46,066 nt of DNA from a virus: IMG/VR virus record IMGVR_UViG_3300035698_020066, positions 1 through 46,066 of that record. One strand, 5' to 3'. Both the position numbers and the translations under genes were made by a program. Positions within the stretch are counted from its first letter, which is position 1; each line of letters starts with the position of its first letter. Below are positions 24,996 through 34,410 of this stretch, piece after piece. Below the pieces are notes generated by a model. That model ran no database searches and was not told the origin of the DNA. It saw only the letters and a list, made by a program, of their open reading frames with translations.

Positions 24996-25625
24996 ATGGT
25001 AAATAAACAAGATCCGGAAAAAAAGCCCCCTGCAGCAGATCCCGCAGCAGAGGATGAACCCAAGATTGAAGATCGAATGAACGCACTCGAGAAATCTATG
25101 ACCAACATCGCAAAAGCTGTAGAAGGCATGGTGGCCAAGATGGACGAAGGCGACAAGGAAGAGGACGATGCCGAGAAGAAGAAAGCTGACGATCCTAAAG
25201 AAGAAGATGATGCTGAGAAGAAGAAGATGGACGTTATCCCTGAACCCGACCTTGAAGGTGGTGAAGTGAAACCACCAAAAGCTGACGCTGGAGAGACAGA
25301 CCAACCAGCAAAGGAAGAGACTGACGAAGTACAGCTGGTCGAGAAGATGGAAGCGAGCATCACCAAGGCTGCAACAGCAGCAGTGAAAGATGTCCTCAAA
25401 TCCTACAACATCAAGGGCGAAGCAAAAACCCCAAGACCTGACTCTGTGGCAAAGGATATCACCAAGGGATCAGAACCAGAGAAAGATCCAGTAATGGAGA
25501 TGATCAAGAAGTCCAACTCCGGTACGATGACGCAGGCAGAAGTCAACAAGTTCGCCAACAGTATGGAGACTGATGACAAGAGAGAAGCATTCAAACAATT
25601 TTTCTCAAAGGGGGGACCAAAATGA
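24996..25625 (+). CDS. scaffold-like protein, 209 aa
   Basis: A strong GGGAGGTG precedes the ATG. The protein is very rich in Glu, Asp, Lys, Pro and Ala with a repeated block (EEDDAEKKKADD/EEDDAEKKKMD), a predicted coiled coil early, and a basic, helical C-terminus (EAFKQFFSKGGPK). Acidic helical proteins just upstream of an HK97-type capsid gene are scaffolds that are removed by the protease. It overlaps the capsid gene by 4 nt. Confidence 0.75.
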   Translation: MVNKQDPEKKPPAADPAAEDEPKIEDRMNALEKSMTNIAKAVEGMVAKMDEGDKEEDDAEKKKADDPKEEDDAEKKKMDVIPEPDLEGGEVKPPKADAGETDQPAKEETDEVQLVEKMEASITKAATAAVKDVLKSYNIKGEAKTPRPDSVAKDITKGSEPEKDPVMEMIKKSNSGTMTQAEVNKFANSMETDDKREAFKQFFSKGGPK

Positions 25626-26827
25626 CGTACCCATACCTACAGACAATCCAGGACATGGAAAAGCTTTTTTATTCAAGAGCTGGGAATGCATTGCTTGGGT
25701 CAACTGACTTGATAAGCCCATTCATTTCTAAGATTGATGCGCCAGTGACATCCGGAACTACCGGAGTATACAACGCTGTGTACGGAGCGCAGGCATGGGT
25801 CAATTTGAACATGGAAGCCAACACATTCGGCGTAATCCCAAAAGTACCATGGGACAGGTCCGGATGGCGATTGATCACTGCAAGAGGTCAGACGCAAGGA
25901 GAGGGTGGAGTGAGCGAGACAGCTGCACTACCTGACAGCGTAAAGCCAACATTCGCAGAGGTCACAACCCTACCCAAGACCAGCGCAGTCGTGTTCGAGA
26001 ATTCTGAAAAGCAGGAATTCCTTGCAACGGACGGTGGCGATGATGCATATGCAAACATGGCAGAATTAAGGACGTACTACGCTGTGCAGCATAAGGAAGA
26101 AATCAATTACCAGATGAACGTTCAGAATGGAACTCTGGCAAGCAACAACTTCGAAAGCATCGATAGGGTGACAGGATCCTATGCGGAATTGAACAACTGC
26201 ACAGAGAGCGATGAAAGCACCGGATACACGGCGAATGACCTTGACATCTACGGCCTTGACCGTGACGGTGGAGCAACAACTGCCGCAGACGCATACGTGA
26301 GCCATAATTCGAGCGTGGTGCGAACCCTGACGGATAGTATGCTGCAGACATTAATGCAAAACACCCTGACAAATGGTGCAAGCGCTGACGGACAATTCTT
26401 CCAGACAGGCTATGACACATGGTCAGCGATCAATCAGCTTTATGACGCACAGGTGAGATACAACGTCATAGGAGCTGCAACGATCCAGCCAGGAGTCAAT
26501 GGAATTAAGACCCTCGAAGGACGTGGTGTGGGAACAACCGTAGCGACCGTATTCAATAAGCCACTTATTGTGAGCAAGGACACGGTAGCTGACACAGGAG
26601 GCGTAAGCCGAATATATCTCCTGGACACCAGCAACCCTGAAGGTTTTGATAACCCTCGATTGCATGTCGCTGTAGCAAAACCAACCCAGTACTTCGAAGA
26701 TGGAATGAATAAAGGCACACCATTTGCTGTGGACAAATTCACTTCCAAGGGACTGTACCGGACAATGGCAGAGCTACGATGCACATTCCTCGGAGCACAG
26801 GGGAAGATAAGGGACATCAAGTCCTGA
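25622..26827 (+). CDS. HK97-fold major capsid protein
   Basis: 401 aa, between scaffold and head-completion genes. The N-terminal helix (LQTIQDMEKLFYSRAGNALL) is followed by a segment NTFGVIPKVPWDRSGWR that recurs near the start of HK97-type capsids. Later come an A-domain-like region and the final strand (AELRCTFLGAQGKIRD). A T-rich terminator follows, as expected for a highly expressed gene. Identification rests on position, size and these motifs. Whether subunits crosslink cannot be told. Confidence 0.85.
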   Translation: MTYPYLQTIQDMEKLFYSRAGNALLGSTDLISPFISKIDAPVTSGTTGVYNAVYGAQAWVNLNMEANTFGVIPKVPWDRSGWRLITARGQTQGEGGVSETAALPDSVKPTFAEVTTLPKTSAVVFENSEKQEFLATDGGDDAYANMAELRTYYAVQHKEEINYQMNVQNGTLASNNFESIDRVTGSYAELNNCTESDESTGYTANDLDIYGLDRDGGATTAADAYVSHNSSVVRTLTDSMLQTLMQNTLTNGASADGQFFQTGYDTWSAINQLYDAQVRYNVIGAATIQPGVNGIKTLEGRGVGTTVATVFNKPLIVSKDTVADTGGVSRIYLLDTSNPEGFDNPRLHVAVAKPTQYFEDGMNKGTPFAVDKFTSKGLYRTMAELRCTFLGAQGKIRDIKS

Positions 26828-26845
26828 TTTTTTTCTTATTTTTTT
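26828..26845 (+). terminator. oligo-T terminator after the capsid gene
   Basis: Two runs of seven T (26828-26834 and 26839-26845) immediately follow the capsid stop. Archaeal RNA polymerase ends transcripts at such T tracts without a hairpin. It could lower expression of the downstream genes relative to capsid. Confidence 0.65.
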
Positions 26846-26869
26846 AGATATTTATAAGGAGACCAGAAA

Positions 26870-27241
26870 ATGAAAGCCCTCGTAAGATGCAACACATTCG
26901 GTTCACTCGACTCGTATCGATACAGAGGTCCAAGCGGGACGACGTACATATTCGAGAAAGCTGCACCGACAGAAATCAGGAAAGAAGAAGACCTTAAACA
27001 TTTCCTTAATAGCGGTGATGGGCAATCCTTCACAAGAATGGACACATTGAAAGAGACAGCAAAGAAAGTAGTGGATAAATTAACTGGAGAATCTGAGAAG
27101 AAGAAATTAACCTATGATCAATTGAAAGCTATGAACGCAAAAGATCAGACAGCCCTGATCAAGAAGATGGCAGGATCATATCGGAGCGTACCAAGATTAG
27201 AAGAAGACAAGATCAAGCTCATCCTTAAAATCCAGGGATGA
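26870..27241 (+). CDS. small virion-associated protein, 123 aa
   Basis: AAGGAGA lies before the ATG. The first 50 residues form a strand-rich module (LDSYRYRGPSGTTYIFEK…IRKEEDLKHFLNSG), resembling small proteins placed after capsid genes that read Y-x-F…F-L. The second half is helical (LTYDQLKAMNAKDQTALIKKM). Position after the capsid suggests a head-completion or decoration role. Confidence 0.55.
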   Translation: MKALVRCNTFGSLDSYRYRGPSGTTYIFEKAAPTEIRKEEDLKHFLNSGDGQSFTRMDTLKETAKKVVDKLTGESEKKKLTYDQLKAMNAKDQTALIKKMAGSYRSVPRLEEDKIKLILKIQG

Positions 27242-27274
27242 TATTGCTATATGACAAGATAGGAGGAACAAACC

Positions 27275-27526
27275 ATGGCATTTTCATATACCACGACAAG
27301 GGTAACAGTAATCGGTAACATGCGGTTACAACTCGGAACATTTGACGCAGACTCAACCACCACTGGTGCGATCAAAACTGGAATGAGGAACATTGAATTC
27401 TCATCATTGAACAATAAGGTCAATGAAGATAAAGGCCTGATTGATGACACTACAACTGCAGGAAGCATTCTATTATCAGCATTGACAGCATCAGACACCG
27501 GACAATGGATGGCAATCGGCAAGTAA
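27275..27526 (+). CDS. small beta-rich virion protein, 83 aa
   Basis: AGGAGG precedes the ATG. The pattern RVTVIGNMRLQLGTFDADSTTTGAIKTG fits small phage proteins with I-G-N-x-R…G-T-F…G-x-I-x-T-G found next to capsid genes. All-beta composition suggests a decoration protein or fibre base. The exact role is not established by sequence. Confidence 0.5.
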   Translation: MAFSYTTTRVTVIGNMRLQLGTFDADSTTTGAIKTGMRNIEFSSLNNKVNEDKGLIDDTTTAGSILLSALTASDTGQWMAIGK

Positions 27527-27549
27527 GCCGATTCCTGGAGGTCTTAAAT

Positions 27550-29448
27550 ATGTCCCTATCAAAAGCAAGCAAAATCTTCTTTATAGCAATAGCAGCAATC
27601 ATGACAATAGTTATGGTGCAAGCCATCGGGACAAATCATGTCCACCTGGTAACACCTGCAGATAACACCTGGACCAACGAAGCAGATAATTACACAGCAG
27701 GCTTCACGTATTGGTGGCACGATGTGGGCGATACATCATACAGTCATGCGACATGCACATTATACATAGGACCTTCTTCAGAAAGTGGAGACATCATTTA
27801 TCAGAATTATTCTCATGCACCACAGGGTGTGCAGAATCAAACTAACACCACAGTTTATATGAACGAGACAAAAGGATATATTGGTATAAGCAACCAAGGG
27901 AAAAACTATTGGACGGTTCAATGTGTCAATGATAGCGCAACCCCTACAAGCTGGTATCCCACAGTAAGGACATTATGGGTTGATGATCAAGGACCAGATA
28001 CATTCACGGTCAACAACTATTCATTCACCAATAACACGCCTGCAACGACTCTAAGATTTTCAGTGACAGTAGCAGATGACAGCTTCACAGATCGAAGCAC
28101 ATTGGAATGTAGTATTCTTAATTCTACAGCATCAGCATTATATTCAATGAATGTGACCAATAACACGGCAACAGACGTCACAGCGACCGGACTTCCTGAT
28201 ATGAATTACACAAATATTTATATCACTTGCAGTGATCCTGCAGGGAATAGCAATACCTCAGAACCATACAGCATGTTCCTGGACACCACATATCCATCAA
28301 GCATAACCACTGAAAATACTTTGGCAGAAGGAACAACCACCAACGTAACACACCTAAATATCACAGCGATATTTAATGAGATAAATTTAAAGTCGGTAGT
28401 CATGGATGATGATGGAACAAACATAACCCTCACAAATAACTGCACCGTAACGAATGCAACAACATCAGAATGGACATGCAATTATAATAAGAGCGTCACG
28501 GCAAAGAAGGATAGGTATTATAACATCTGGGTCACAGATTCAGTAGATCACGTATCAGAATTTGGAAGGGTGACATACAGCATAGACAACTCATTCCCCA
28601 TAGTGAGTTCTGTAAGAAATTGGACCATAACAGACAGCACTATATCATACAGATTTATTGTACAAGACACAACCCCTGAGACATGCGGTGCAAGGGTATA
28701 TGCATCAGATGGCACCAACACCTATAACTCTACAGGAACTATTGAGGATATTGGATCCACATACGCAAATTGCACTGGAACTATCCCAGGATCCAGCATT
28801 GGAACAACCGGAGCATTTAAGGCAGTGTATCATGCGACAGATGCTATGTCCAATACCACAAATTCAAGCATAGCAGGAGTGATCACAAACCTTTATAGCG
28901 GATGGAACACAATCTCCTACGCAGGAAATAATCAGAGCGTGAGGGACATATGTGAAGAGATTGATGGATGCACCAGCCTGTCAGTATTTGATAACGGTGA
29001 TAAGACATTCACCACATTTACGGCAAGTACCACATCGATCAATAATAACACCCAGGTAGAATCAGGCGATCCTTTCCTGGTTTATTCAAGCGCAACCAGT
29101 TATGCAATATCTGAGGATTGGGTACCATTAGATGGCACGGATACTCAGCTGGTCAACCTTTCAGTAGGTGGGTGGAATGCCATGGGCATATCCCTGGCAT
29201 GCAACATATCCACAGTATGGAACACGACAAGCTATGCCAGGACAAACCTCGCATGGGAAGATACCATGAACATTACCTATGTGAGCTGGCTTAATTCAAG
29301 TTCAGATAAATTTTATACATGCAAGAAAGTACTGGGAATTTGTTCACAAACAACAGCAACACCGATAAACATCATATTACCAAAAGGATCAGCAGTATGG
29401 GTCCTAACCAATGGCAATGTGACATTAAACAGAAGCGCTCTGGCGTAG
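27550..29448 (+). CDS. secreted Ig/FN3-like glycoprotein, 632 aa
   Basis: The ATG at 27550 has GGAGGT upstream; the frame from 27505 overlaps the prior gene. A signal peptide (KIFFIAIAAIMTIVMVQA) is followed by several Ig-like domains (HLVTPADNTWTNEADNYT…, …FTNNTPATTLRFSVTVADDS…) and then two related C-terminal segments (GWNTISYAGNNQSVRDICEEI and GWNAMGISLACNIS). Sequons are dense. No C-terminal anchor is visible. The style is that of archaeal cell-surface proteins; a virion fibre or receptor-blocking protein are both possible. Confidence 0.65.
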   Translation: MSLSKASKIFFIAIAAIMTIVMVQAIGTNHVHLVTPADNTWTNEADNYTAGFTYWWHDVGDTSYSHATCTLYIGPSSESGDIIYQNYSHAPQGVQNQTNTTVYMNETKGYIGISNQGKNYWTVQCVNDSATPTSWYPTVRTLWVDDQGPDTFTVNNYSFTNNTPATTLRFSVTVADDSFTDRSTLECSILNSTASALYSMNVTNNTATDVTATGLPDMNYTNIYITCSDPAGNSNTSEPYSMFLDTTYPSSITTENTLAEGTTTNVTHLNITAIFNEINLKSVVMDDDGTNITLTNNCTVTNATTSEWTCNYNKSVTAKKDRYYNIWVTDSVDHVSEFGRVTYSIDNSFPIVSSVRNWTITDSTISYRFIVQDTTPETCGARVYASDGTNTYNSTGTIEDIGSTYANCTGTIPGSSIGTTGAFKAVYHATDAMSNTTNSSIAGVITNLYSGWNTISYAGNNQSVRDICEEIDGCTSLSVFDNGDKTFTTFTASTTSINNNTQVESGDPFLVYSSATSYAISEDWVPLDGTDTQLVNLSVGGWNAMGISLACNISTVWNTTSYARTNLAWEDTMNITYVSWLNSSSDKFYTCKKVLGICSQTTATPINIILPKGSAVWVLTNGNVTLNRSALA

Positions 29449-29462
29449 GAGGAGGAATCACC

Positions 29463-31541
29463 ATGAAACGAATATTAACCCTAATAACCATATTAATGAT
29501 GAGCATGAGCATAGTTAGTGCATTCGATTTGCCACTACCAATCAACGGTCAAGTGAGCGGACCATACGTGGCAGGCCTGGACATCAAAATCACGAATCAG
29601 CGCACAGGGATCATTATGATTCCCACCACAAACCCATCAGGACAATTCATGGCTGAATGGGCAAACAGTCCTAACAATGGTGGAGCAATTTCCAGGTACA
29701 TAGGAGGGGACGTATTCACAGTAGAGATAGTCGCATGCGCAGCAGAAGCAGCATGCAAAAACATCCTATTATATGCTGGACAGCCAGAGCTATACTCCAC
29801 GTTTAACGTTTCAGGGATCATTGGACCATCAGAAGAACCAGAAACTCCTCCTGCAGAAGAAGAGGAGCAGGAAACAGAAAGCAAGGTGTCAGGCAATGAA
29901 GCTGGAGATTATGCATCCGTTGACGCATTCTACGGCCAGCCAATTGATATCACAGTCGACCATAACAAGATCGATAAGCTGATTGATACAACCATAGAAT
30001 TTAATGACGAGGACATAGACGTGGAAGAAGAGATCACATTCCAGGGTACTGTCAAGACCAGCATAGATGATGAGGACTATGGGACTACACCATACCTGGT
30101 TATCCAGGAAGAATCAATCGTATACCAATACAGATTCAAGGATCAGGTGGTACTAAGCGATATCAAGGAGAATGAAGAGCTCAAGATCACAATGCTTGGC
30201 ATGGACCTGGAGATAGTGAAGGCCAGCGATGATAAGATAACCCTCATTTATGGTGAGAAGATTGATGTTATCGAGGGAGAGATAGTATTAATAGCTGGTA
30301 AGGATATGGTGGTGTCAGCAATTGCAGATGACAAGATCAAGATATCATACAATGGAGAAAGCGAAACCATCAGTGAGGATGATATCGAGAATATAGGTGG
30401 CATGGAATTCTATGCGACAAGCATCCTTCAAGATGATGATCAGCCGGACAGTGCCACGATCCAATACGCAGAAGATGTAATGGTGATCATCGATGACGGT
30501 GACGACTTCGAGATGTTGGGAGCAGATCCAGACATATGGTCCTGGAGGATTAACCTCGGAGCATCCCCTCAGACAATAGACATCACCAACCAGCAGGAAT
30601 ATAGAGAACTTGACGAAGATTATAAGCCAATCGCACCAGGACAATCTATACCTTTACCAGGAGATTACCTGAAGATTGCATTCAGCAAAGTAACGCAACC
30701 AGACACAGTGGAGCTGGAAGTGAGAATGAGGGATTCATACCTGCAGATAAAGGGTGACGAGGATACTCTCGCAGCAGGCATAGAAGAATATGATAAGGTA
30801 TTCTTGGATGCAGCAGGATTCTATGATGATGACAAGGTAGCATTATCACAGGACACAATAATCGTGGTGGACACCGACTACAATCTCGAGCAAGGATCAC
30901 TCATCATCGATAAGCTGAAGATTGAACTTGACATGAGCGATATTTTGTACGATGGTGAAAGTTATGCCAATGAAGATAAGACTTACATGGATTATAATGG
31001 CATGATATTTAAGGATCCAGAGAACGCTATAGATGATAAGCGTGGATTCACCATCCTGCTCCCAGAAGAGCGTCCTGAAGCGACGATCACCATTGGCGAG
31101 CCAGGAGCAGTCACAGAACCATCATCATCAATATGTGAGGATAGGAAAGAATGCGGCCCATGCCCTGAACGAGAAGCGTGCGAACCTTGCGAAGGTACAG
31201 GATTATGCCCTGTTAATGAATGCCCACCATGTCCAACGCAAGAAGCATGCCCTGAACAAACTCCATGTCAAACCGAAGAATGCCCAGAACCAGGACAAGG
31301 GATGGCAACGGCAACATGGATCATTAGCGGGATCCTTGGCATCCTGGCAGGAGTAGCAGGACTTGTACTCGGCAGATACTCATGGTATAAAGGATTTGCA
31401 GCCATGATGGACTCGAACATGAAAGAAGGCCTGGTATTATTGAAGAAGGGTCAATACTCAAAAGCTAAGGCGAAAATCGAAGCAGGATTTAAATCCCTGC
31501 AGACAGCTGTAGAGAATGCTAAAGACGGTAAATATGATTAA
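29463..31541 (+). CDS. type I membrane protein with Ig-like module and Cys/Pro-rich stalk
   Basis: 692 aa from the ATG at 29463, which has GGAGGAGG upstream (the frame from 29319 overlaps the previous gene). Signal peptide (LTLITILMMSMSIVSA), then an Ig-like module (INGQVSGPYVAGLDIKITN) related to the one at 13666. A large acidic beta-rich region (about 145-535) follows. Near the end lies a stalk with repeated C-x-P-C/C-P-x-x-x-x-C units (about 555-610), then a membrane helix (ATWIISGILGILAGVAGLVL) and a basic cytoplasmic helix. It is probably exposed on the infected cell or virion. Confidence 0.65.
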   Translation: MKRILTLITILMMSMSIVSAFDLPLPINGQVSGPYVAGLDIKITNQRTGIIMIPTTNPSGQFMAEWANSPNNGGAISRYIGGDVFTVEIVACAAEAACKNILLYAGQPELYSTFNVSGIIGPSEEPETPPAEEEEQETESKVSGNEAGDYASVDAFYGQPIDITVDHNKIDKLIDTTIEFNDEDIDVEEEITFQGTVKTSIDDEDYGTTPYLVIQEESIVYQYRFKDQVVLSDIKENEELKITMLGMDLEIVKASDDKITLIYGEKIDVIEGEIVLIAGKDMVVSAIADDKIKISYNGESETISEDDIENIGGMEFYATSILQDDDQPDSATIQYAEDVMVIIDDGDDFEMLGADPDIWSWRINLGASPQTIDITNQQEYRELDEDYKPIAPGQSIPLPGDYLKIAFSKVTQPDTVELEVRMRDSYLQIKGDEDTLAAGIEEYDKVFLDAAGFYDDDKVALSQDTIIVVDTDYNLEQGSLIIDKLKIELDMSDILYDGESYANEDKTYMDYNGMIFKDPENAIDDKRGFTILLPEERPEATITIGEPGAVTEPSSSICEDRKECGPCPEREACEPCEGTGLCPVNECPPCPTQEACPEQTPCQTEECPEPGQGMATATWIISGILGILAGVAGLVLGRYSWYKGFAAMMDSNMKEGLVLLKKGQYSKAKAKIEAGFKSLQTAVENAKDGKYD

Positions 31542-31552
31542 GGAGGATCACA

Positions 31553-31681
31553 ATGCAAGAAGGCCTTGATATCAAAAAGGGAACGCTCATCCACGTACAT
31601 GGAATGCCATTCGTTGTGGAAAAGGATGTAATGGTAGAAGGACGGCGAACCAATAACTCATATGCAGGGGTGAAATTGTAA
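31553..31681 (+). CDS. small beta-rich protein, 42 aa
   Basis: AAGGAGG ends 6-7 nt before the ATG. The product (…IKKGTLIHVHGMPFVVEKDVMVEG…) looks like a small beta hairpin or barrel; similar short phage proteins with G-T-x-x-x-x-x-G-x-P-x-x-L/V occur near tail genes. It abuts the next start. Function unknown. Confidence 0.55.
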   Translation: MQEGLDIKKGTLIHVHGMPFVVEKDVMVEGRRTNNSYAGVKL

Positions 31682-31682
31682 A

Positions 31683-32228
31683 ATGCCAGTAACACCACAC
31701 CCAATCGATGTCAAAGTATATAACACTGATGTCGCAGGAACAAGCGCAGTGCAGGAAGGAGCCACATTTTTTTTAAGGAACTGCACGAAGAAGACCACAT
31801 CAGATGAAGCCACCACTAATGCGAGCGGTGTGCAAATAATTGACCTTGCAAACCTTCCCATTGCAGATGGTCAAACAGTAGAATATGAAGCTGGCGATGT
31901 CGTGCTGATCATCGTGACATACGGTAATAAGCATGCAGCTGCAATATACAAAGTGACAGGCACTGATAAAAGCCAGACATTATACCTGATGGACGCACCC
32001 TACCTATCCCAGGAAGGGATCAGATTGATGAACATCGTGGCAGCCAATACCAGCGGGACTGCATACTACGCTAAGGTGTGGTCAATATCTGATGGTGAGC
32101 TTTTATGCTGGATTGAAGTCCTGGCAGGAGACACAGCAGTAGTAGACCTCGGACATTATGGCAAGCAAGGTCCATTCGTGATTGAACGTGAAAATAAAGA
32201 CTTGATCGTCACAGTATCAATCAGATAG
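31683..32228 (+). CDS. virion protein opening with the shared Ig-like module, 181 aa
   Basis: Residues 1-100 repeat the module seen at 13666 and 34411: MPVTPHPIDVKVYNTD…, TTNASGVQIIDLANL, and a strand with YEAGDVVLIIVTYGN. The second half (about 105-181), ending DLGHYGKQGPFVIERENKDLIVTVSIR, is a different beta domain. The modular build suggests a virion protein tethered or exposed through the Ig-like part. Confidence 0.55.
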   Translation: MPVTPHPIDVKVYNTDVAGTSAVQEGATFFLRNCTKKTTSDEATTNASGVQIIDLANLPIADGQTVEYEAGDVVLIIVTYGNKHAAAIYKVTGTDKSQTLYLMDAPYLSQEGIRLMNIVAANTSGTAYYAKVWSISDGELLCWIEVLAGDTAVVDLGHYGKQGPFVIERENKDLIVTVSIR

Positions 32229-32260
32229 ATAAGTAAGAAATCAGCAGGAGGGGGCAACCC

Positions 32261-33601
32261 ATGGAAACAGAAGAAAACAGTAAACTTAAAGTAGCAATAT
32301 TAATCCCAGCAGCAAGACAAATACCAGCCGAATTCTTAGCACACCTTCTAAAGTTATTGAATTATAGCATGGCACGATACTCGTTGGACGTGCAAGTCAA
32401 TGTTAATCCACCTATTGATCGTGCCAGGAACGAGCTTGTTGAAGGGGCACTATGGAAAAACCCTGACCTTATTCTATGGCTGGACACAGACAACCTCCCA
32501 CCCAAGGAAGCGATAGAGCGCATGCATAAAGTGATGGTTGACAGGAACGCTGACCTTGTGACAGGCATTTATTTCCAGAAAGGGAAACCATACCAGCCAG
32601 TGATCAGGGAATACAAGCATGGAGGATTCTGGGTTATTCAAAACCCCACGCTGGGAAGCATTATCAAGATTGATGGGTGCGGTTTTGGATGTTGCCTGAT
32701 GAAGCCGGAAGTATTCAAGGAGATCCCAAAGCCATGGTTTAAATACAGTTACGAGAAATGGGCGCAGCAAGATATCCAGATGGCAGAAGATTTATATCTA
32801 TGCAGAAGCATGATGCAGGCAGGCAAGACCATGCTCTGCGATAGCGGATTGATAGCCCCACATTTAGGGGCAGCAGTGGATGGCTGGGACTTCTTAGCCT
32901 TGCAGGATCATAGGGCAGATTCATTAAAAAATAGGGACGAGATCGTATCCGACCTGGTGGACTTCACGAAGAAACCTCTGGAGATGATAGAGCATAGCCT
33001 ACTTAACCCAACCGAGATCATAGCAGCAGAATGGATATCTGAGGTAAAAGAGGGTGGCACGGATCCCAAGGAATTCTACTCTACAACTGATGCATACCTT
33101 TATGACCTTGCGAAGGGTCATATAGAAGTCATGCGTCAACACGATTTGGAGCTCCTGGAGGGACTTAAGCGAGCATTCCATAACAAGCCACCGGAAGAGC
33201 TGAAGGTGCTGGATTATGGCGCAGGAATAGGACAAAATAGCATCCTAATGACCAGGGAAGGATATAACGTCACCATGGCAGACATAGCGAGTAAAACCCT
33301 CGATTTTGCTGAATTTAGGGCAAACAAGCACCACCTGGACATAGCATCCTGGACAATTGACGTAATGGATCCACCGCAAAAGAAATTCGATGTCGTGCTG
33401 ATGATTGAGGTAATTGAACACCTGGATCCAGAACAACTTCAAGCTGCAGTGGACAACATCAGAAAAGTAATCCATAAAGATACAATCCTGCACTACACAG
33501 CCAGCTGGGGCAATACACCATTCCATCCAATGCACCTTGACCAGACACAGCAACATAAAGAGATAATGGAAAAGTTTATTAAGGAATTCAGGCAATTATG
33601 A
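32261..33601 (+). CDS. glycosyltransferase (GT-A) fused to SAM methyltransferase
   Basis: AGGAGGGGG precedes the ATG. Residues 1-215 form a GT-A domain: VAILIPAARQIP at the start, IDRARNELV, and WLDTDN, the D-x-D metal site for a nucleotide-sugar donor. After a linker, residues about 290-446 form a Rossmann methyltransferase: VLDYGAGIGQNSILM (motif I), an acidic residue after MAD, and VVLMIEVIEHLDPEQL. Donor and acceptor cannot be read. It may attach and methylate a glycan on virion or host surface proteins; the many sequon-rich proteins nearby are candidate targets. Confidence 0.85.
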   Translation: METEENSKLKVAILIPAARQIPAEFLAHLLKLLNYSMARYSLDVQVNVNPPIDRARNELVEGALWKNPDLILWLDTDNLPPKEAIERMHKVMVDRNADLVTGIYFQKGKPYQPVIREYKHGGFWVIQNPTLGSIIKIDGCGFGCCLMKPEVFKEIPKPWFKYSYEKWAQQDIQMAEDLYLCRSMMQAGKTMLCDSGLIAPHLGAAVDGWDFLALQDHRADSLKNRDEIVSDLVDFTKKPLEMIEHSLLNPTEIIAAEWISEVKEGGTDPKEFYSTTDAYLYDLAKGHIEVMRQHDLELLEGLKRAFHNKPPEELKVLDYGAGIGQNSILMTREGYNVTMADIASKTLDFAEFRANKHHLDIASWTIDVMDPPQKKFDVVLMIEVIEHLDPEQLQAAVDNIRKVIHKDTILHYTASWGNTPFHPMHLDQTQQHKEIMEKFIKEFRQL

Positions 33602-33605
33602 TACC

Positions 33606-34274
33606 ATGACAGTGACCTATTGCACATCAACCCAGGTTGCACAATTCTTGATGCGGAATGAATTTGATACTGACACCAACCCTACAGACACCGTGGTGGA
33701 AGATGTCATTAATCGGAAAGAGGATTTTATAGATCAACAGACAGGGCATGCCTGGCGTACCAGGAAATCTGGGACGCAAAGCGGGCAAGAGGATACTGCC
33801 AATTATGAATCATATGATGCAGATTTTTTCTATGAGTATCAATCTGGAAGACCCATATACCTGTTTAACAGAAAACTCAAGACATTATCAGCAACCGATG
33901 GTGACGCATTAGAGTTATGGAACGGTAGCGAATGGGAGGATTGGATTGCAGATCGTACTGAAGGCCGTGATGAAGATTTCTGGTTGGAATACAACTCCGG
34001 CATGTTATTCATCAAAAGGTTATGGGGGGTAAGGAAATCCATGGCATTAAGAATCAAATACCGTTTTGGTGAAGATACAGTGAACAGGGTAGTTGAAGAT
34101 TTATGTATCAAGCTCACAGCGATAGACCTTCTAATGACTCACGATCGATCAGCCATTATACCTGAAGGTGGCGCAGGAGTGCCAATAATTGAGAAGATCA
34201 GGTACTGGCAAGATGAATGCGATAAGATGCTGCAATCACTTCGTGAATTTAAAGTCCCAGCTTTGCACTTATAG
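33606..34274 (+). CDS. head-tail adaptor (connector), 222 aa
   Basis: The start has TSTQVAQFL, then a helix with DVINRKEDFIDQQTGHAW, matching the gp6/gp15 adaptor pattern of an early helix pair ending in T-G-x-x-W. A beta insertion (about 60-150) is followed by a C-terminal helical hairpin (VEDLCIKLTAIDLLM). Position before tail terminator and tube genes agrees. Such proteins form a ring under the portal. Confidence 0.75.
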   Translation: MTVTYCTSTQVAQFLMRNEFDTDTNPTDTVVEDVINRKEDFIDQQTGHAWRTRKSGTQSGQEDTANYESYDADFFYEYQSGRPIYLFNRKLKTLSATDGDALELWNGSEWEDWIADRTEGRDEDFWLEYNSGMLFIKRLWGVRKSMALRIKYRFGEDTVNRVVEDLCIKLTAIDLLMTHDRSAIIPEGGAGVPIIEKIRYWQDECDKMLQSLREFKVPALHL

Positions 34275-34296
34275 GGCAAACCAGGGATTCCTTCTC

Positions 34297-34324
34297 CTCG
34301 GGCATGAATAACCACATGCCCGAG
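34297..34324 (+). repeat. perfect 10-bp inverted repeat before a promoter
   Basis: CTCGGGCATG (34297-34306) pairs with CATGCCCGAG (34315-34324) across an 8-nt loop. It lies after the adaptor stop and 10 nt before a TATA-like box. No T tract follows, so it may be an operator or RNA processing site rather than a terminator. Confidence 0.6.
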
Positions 34325-34334
34325 ACCAATAACC

Positions 34335-34344
34335 TTAAATATAA
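34335..34344 (+). promoter_or_regulatory. archaeal TATA box for the tail operon
   Basis: TTAAATATAA after AATAACC resembles BRE/TATA. The expected start near 34367 leaves a leader of about 45 nt holding a second short hairpin (CCGA/TCGG, 34372-34385) and an AGAGAGGA ribosome site before ATG 34411. The inverted repeat just upstream may bind a regulator. Confidence 0.5.
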
Positions 34345-34410
34345 GGCTGACCATGATATAGATAGACGGAGCCGAACCTCGTCGGTCTGTACAAAGAGAG
34401 GACTCCAAAC

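Noticed and set aside
29319-29462. Upstream part of the open frame ahead of the 692-residue membrane protein
   Set aside because: It overlaps the preceding gene by over 100 nt, while ATG 29463 has a strong ribosome site and begins a proper signal peptide.
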